This document shows, one piece after another, positions 6,991 to 8,097 of a stretch of DNA of 8,097 nt. The stretch is from positions 1-8,097 of the forward strand of contig WLHW01000055.1 of the NCBI GenBank assembly GCA_009702525.1, read 5' to 3'. The notes under the pieces are model-generated. The model saw only the letters and a program-made list of their open reading frames with translations. It was not told where the DNA came from and made no database searches. The position numbers and the translations under genes are program-made. This DNA is from Actinomycetota bacterium. GTDB lineage: Bacteria; Actinomycetota; Actinomycetes; Nanopelagicales; Nanopelagicaceae. The stretch's first letter is position 1; each line of letters begins with the position of its first letter.

Positions 6991-7482
6991 TTATGAGACA
7001 CCGATGATGTCGACCACAAAGATCAAGGTTTCATTTGGGCCAATCGGACCAGAACCATTTGGGCCATAACCAAGGTCAGCTGGAATAACTAGAAGACGGC
7101 GTCCACCAACTTTTGCACCAGGTAATCCCTGTTGCCATCCGGCGATAACGCCTGAAAGAGGAAACGTTGCTGGTTGACCACTTGTCCATGATGACTCAAC
7201 AACTGTGCCCGTCGACCATGACATCAATGTGTAATGAACCGTCAAAGTCGAAGTTGCAACTACTTCGGTTCCGCTGCCAACGATGATGTCTTGTGTCTGC
7301 AATGTAGTTGGAGGCGTTCCAGTTGGAGCAGAAATTGTTGGCGCCTCGCCTGCATTACCTGTTACTGCAGGAAGTCCTGCCGCTGCTGAATCTGCCACTG
7401 TATCTTTTCCTCCGCATGCCGTTAGGGATGTAATTGAAAGCGCAAGAATTGCGGCAATCGCTAACTTCTTATTGATTTTCAT
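6991..7482 (-). CDS. FKBP-type peptidyl-prolyl cis-trans isomerase, lipoprotein
   Basis: It catalyses proline cis-trans isomerisation and probably helps fold proteins at the outer face of the membrane. Residues 1-22 form a lipoprotein signal peptide (MKINKK, hydrophobic core, lipobox LTAC) with lipidated C23. A flexible Gly/Ala/Ser/Thr/Pro-rich linker runs to about residue 60. One FKBP domain fills 62-163: VHYT (82-85), TFPL..VIAGWQQGL (V112, I113, W116), VGGRRLLVIPADLGYG (Y139) and ETLIFVVDI. The two pocket positions that are Phe-Asp in human FKBP12 appear as V95-E96, so activity or ligand binding may differ. AAAGG at 7489-7493 with six bases of spacing supports the ATG at 7482. It starts 9 bases after the argG stop and abuts the channel gene. 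Any link to arsenic handling is not evident. Confidence 0.92.
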   Translation of the reverse strand: MKINKKLAIAAILALSITSLTACGGKDTVADSAAAGLPAVTGNAGEAPTISAPTGTPPTTLQTQDIIVGSGTEVVATSTLTVHYTLMSWSTGTVVESSWTSGQPATFPLSGVIAGWQQGLPGAKVGGRRLLVIPADLGYGPNGSGPIGPNETLIFVVDIIGVS

Positions 7483-7491
7483 TCTTCACCT

Positions 7492-8097
7492 TTACTCGAG
7501 TTCTCCGATTAGTTTAAATTCGCCGCCACCAAGCTGTCCTTGAGCGCGGTACAACTCAAGTTTGGCACGAGTGTCGGCGATGTCTAGATTACGCATGGTT
7601 AATTGACCAATACGATCCACTGGCCCAAAGGCAGCGTTTTCTGTGCGCTCCATTGACAGCTTCTCTGGGTGGTAACTAAGACCGGGCCCAGTTGTATTGA
7701 TGATGGAAAAATCATCACCGCGACGTAAACGTAGAGTTACTTCCCCAGTAACAGCAGATGCCACCCAGCGCTGCAGCGATTCGCGCAGCATCAGTGACTG
7801 AGGGTCTAACCAGCGTCCTTCATACAGTAGGCGTCCTAAGCGACGACCCTCTGCATGATAGCTAGCAATAGTGTCTTCGTTATGAATCGCACTAATGAGA
7901 CGCTCATACGCAATAAATAAAAGCGCCATTCCTGGTGCCTCGTAAATACCACGACTCTTAGCTTCGATAATTCTATTTTCGATCTGATCGGCCATACCAA
8001 GACCATGACGTCCGCCAATTGCATTGGCCTCATTCATTAGTGCAACTACATCGTTGAAATCTTTGCCGTTGATGGCAACCGGGCGGCCTTGTACAAA
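7492..8097 (-). CDS. argG: Argininosuccinate synthase, C-terminal part (5' end outside window)
   Basis: It joins citrulline and aspartate with ATP to form argininosuccinate, the penultimate step of arginine synthesis, in the cytosol. The frame is open to the window edge, so the 201 residues seen are roughly the C-terminal 40-45 percent; the ATG at 8037 is internal. Blocks include RPVAINGKDF, GGRHGLGMADQIENR, IIEAKSRGIYEAPGMALL, HNEDTIASYH, LGRLLYEGRWLDP and the tail RIGQLTMRNLDIADTR. These match the long E. coli-type ArgG (about 450 residues), not the shorter form of about 400 residues, whose equivalent segment reads GGRHGVGRIDMVENR. The N-terminal ATP-binding part is not visible. The stop at 7492-7494 is 9 bases before the FKBP start and overlaps its ribosome site, so argG probably heads or belongs to the operon that ends with arsC. 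Confidence 0.95.
   Translation of the reverse strand, partial: FVQGRPVAINGKDFNDVVALMNEANAIGGRHGLGMADQIENRIIEAKSRGIYEAPGMALLFIAYERLISAIHNEDTIASYHAEGRRLGRLLYEGRWLDPQSLMLRESLQRWVASAVTGEVTLRLRRGDDFSIINTTGPGLSYHPEKLSMERTENAAFGPVDRIGQLTMRNLDIADTRAKLELYRAQGQLGGGEFKLIGELE

Noticed and set aside
7283..7543. 86-codon plus-strand frame opposite the FKBP lipoprotein and the argG end.
   Set aside because: It covers two well-supported minus-strand genes and their ribosome site; no domain is visible.
7836..8033. 65-codon minus-strand frame within argG in another frame.
   Set aside because: It is nested in conserved argG sequence and resembles no known protein.
8035..8037. ATG (minus strand) as the start of a truncated 181-residue ArgG.
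   Set aside because: The 20 codons before it, to the window edge, continue the ArgG alignment; the gene is cut by the window, not truncated.

Overview
The window looks like a compact chromosomal stretch from a low-to-moderate GC actinobacterium. The freshwater acI/Nanopelagicales type is my best guess, by inference only. Reasons: an ArsC of the kind actinobacteria couple to mycothiol, partnered with an aquaporin; a short FKBP lipoprotein with a Ser/Thr/Pro-rich linker; frequent GTG starts; and very tight packing. The only intergenic region over 30 bases is 757-859. No tRNA, rRNA, IS element, integrase, CRISPR array or regulator gene was seen.

Left part (plus strand, 1-5953): the 3' end of an acetoacetyl-CoA synthetase gene is followed by a 103-base regulatory gap. 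Next comes a tight cluster of prpB (methylisocitrate lyase), prpC (2-methylcitrate synthase), prpD (2-methylcitrate dehydratase) and a YtcJ-type metal-dependent amidohydrolase. PrpC, PrpD and PrpB provide three core steps of the 2-methylcitrate cycle, which turns propionyl-CoA plus oxaloacetate into pyruvate plus succinate. The rehydration of 2-methylaconitate is not encoded here and presumably uses a housekeeping aconitase. There is no propionyl-CoA synthetase (prpE) and no prpR in view. The cycle may therefore be fed by propionyl-CoA from catabolism of amino acids, odd-chain acids or similar compounds, with acetoacetate activation next door. The gap before prpB holds a candidate promoter, a near-perfect 10-bp stem-loop and a 10-codon leader ORF ending two bases before the prpB GTG.

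Right part (minus strand, 8097-5946): the 3' end of argG (long, E. coli-type argininosuccinate synthase) is followed by an FKBP-type peptidyl-prolyl isomerase lipoprotein, a MIP-family channel and an arsenate reductase. Spacings are 9, 0 and -11 bases, so this reads as one operon. The channel-reductase pair matches the known scheme in which ArsC reduces arsenate and an aquaglyceroporin lets arsenite leave the cell. Actinobacteria are known to carry the two as one fused protein; here they are separate but overlapping, in the same order. The channel has valine instead of arginine directly after its second NPA box, consistent with a wide, arsenite-permeable pore.

The two clusters converge and their last codons overlap by 8 bases, leaving no room for a dedicated intergenic terminator. 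I see no wholly new system. The points most worth a second look are the split channel/ArsC pair inside an argG-headed operon, the prpB leader, and the uncharacterised amidohydrolase attached to the methylcitrate genes.
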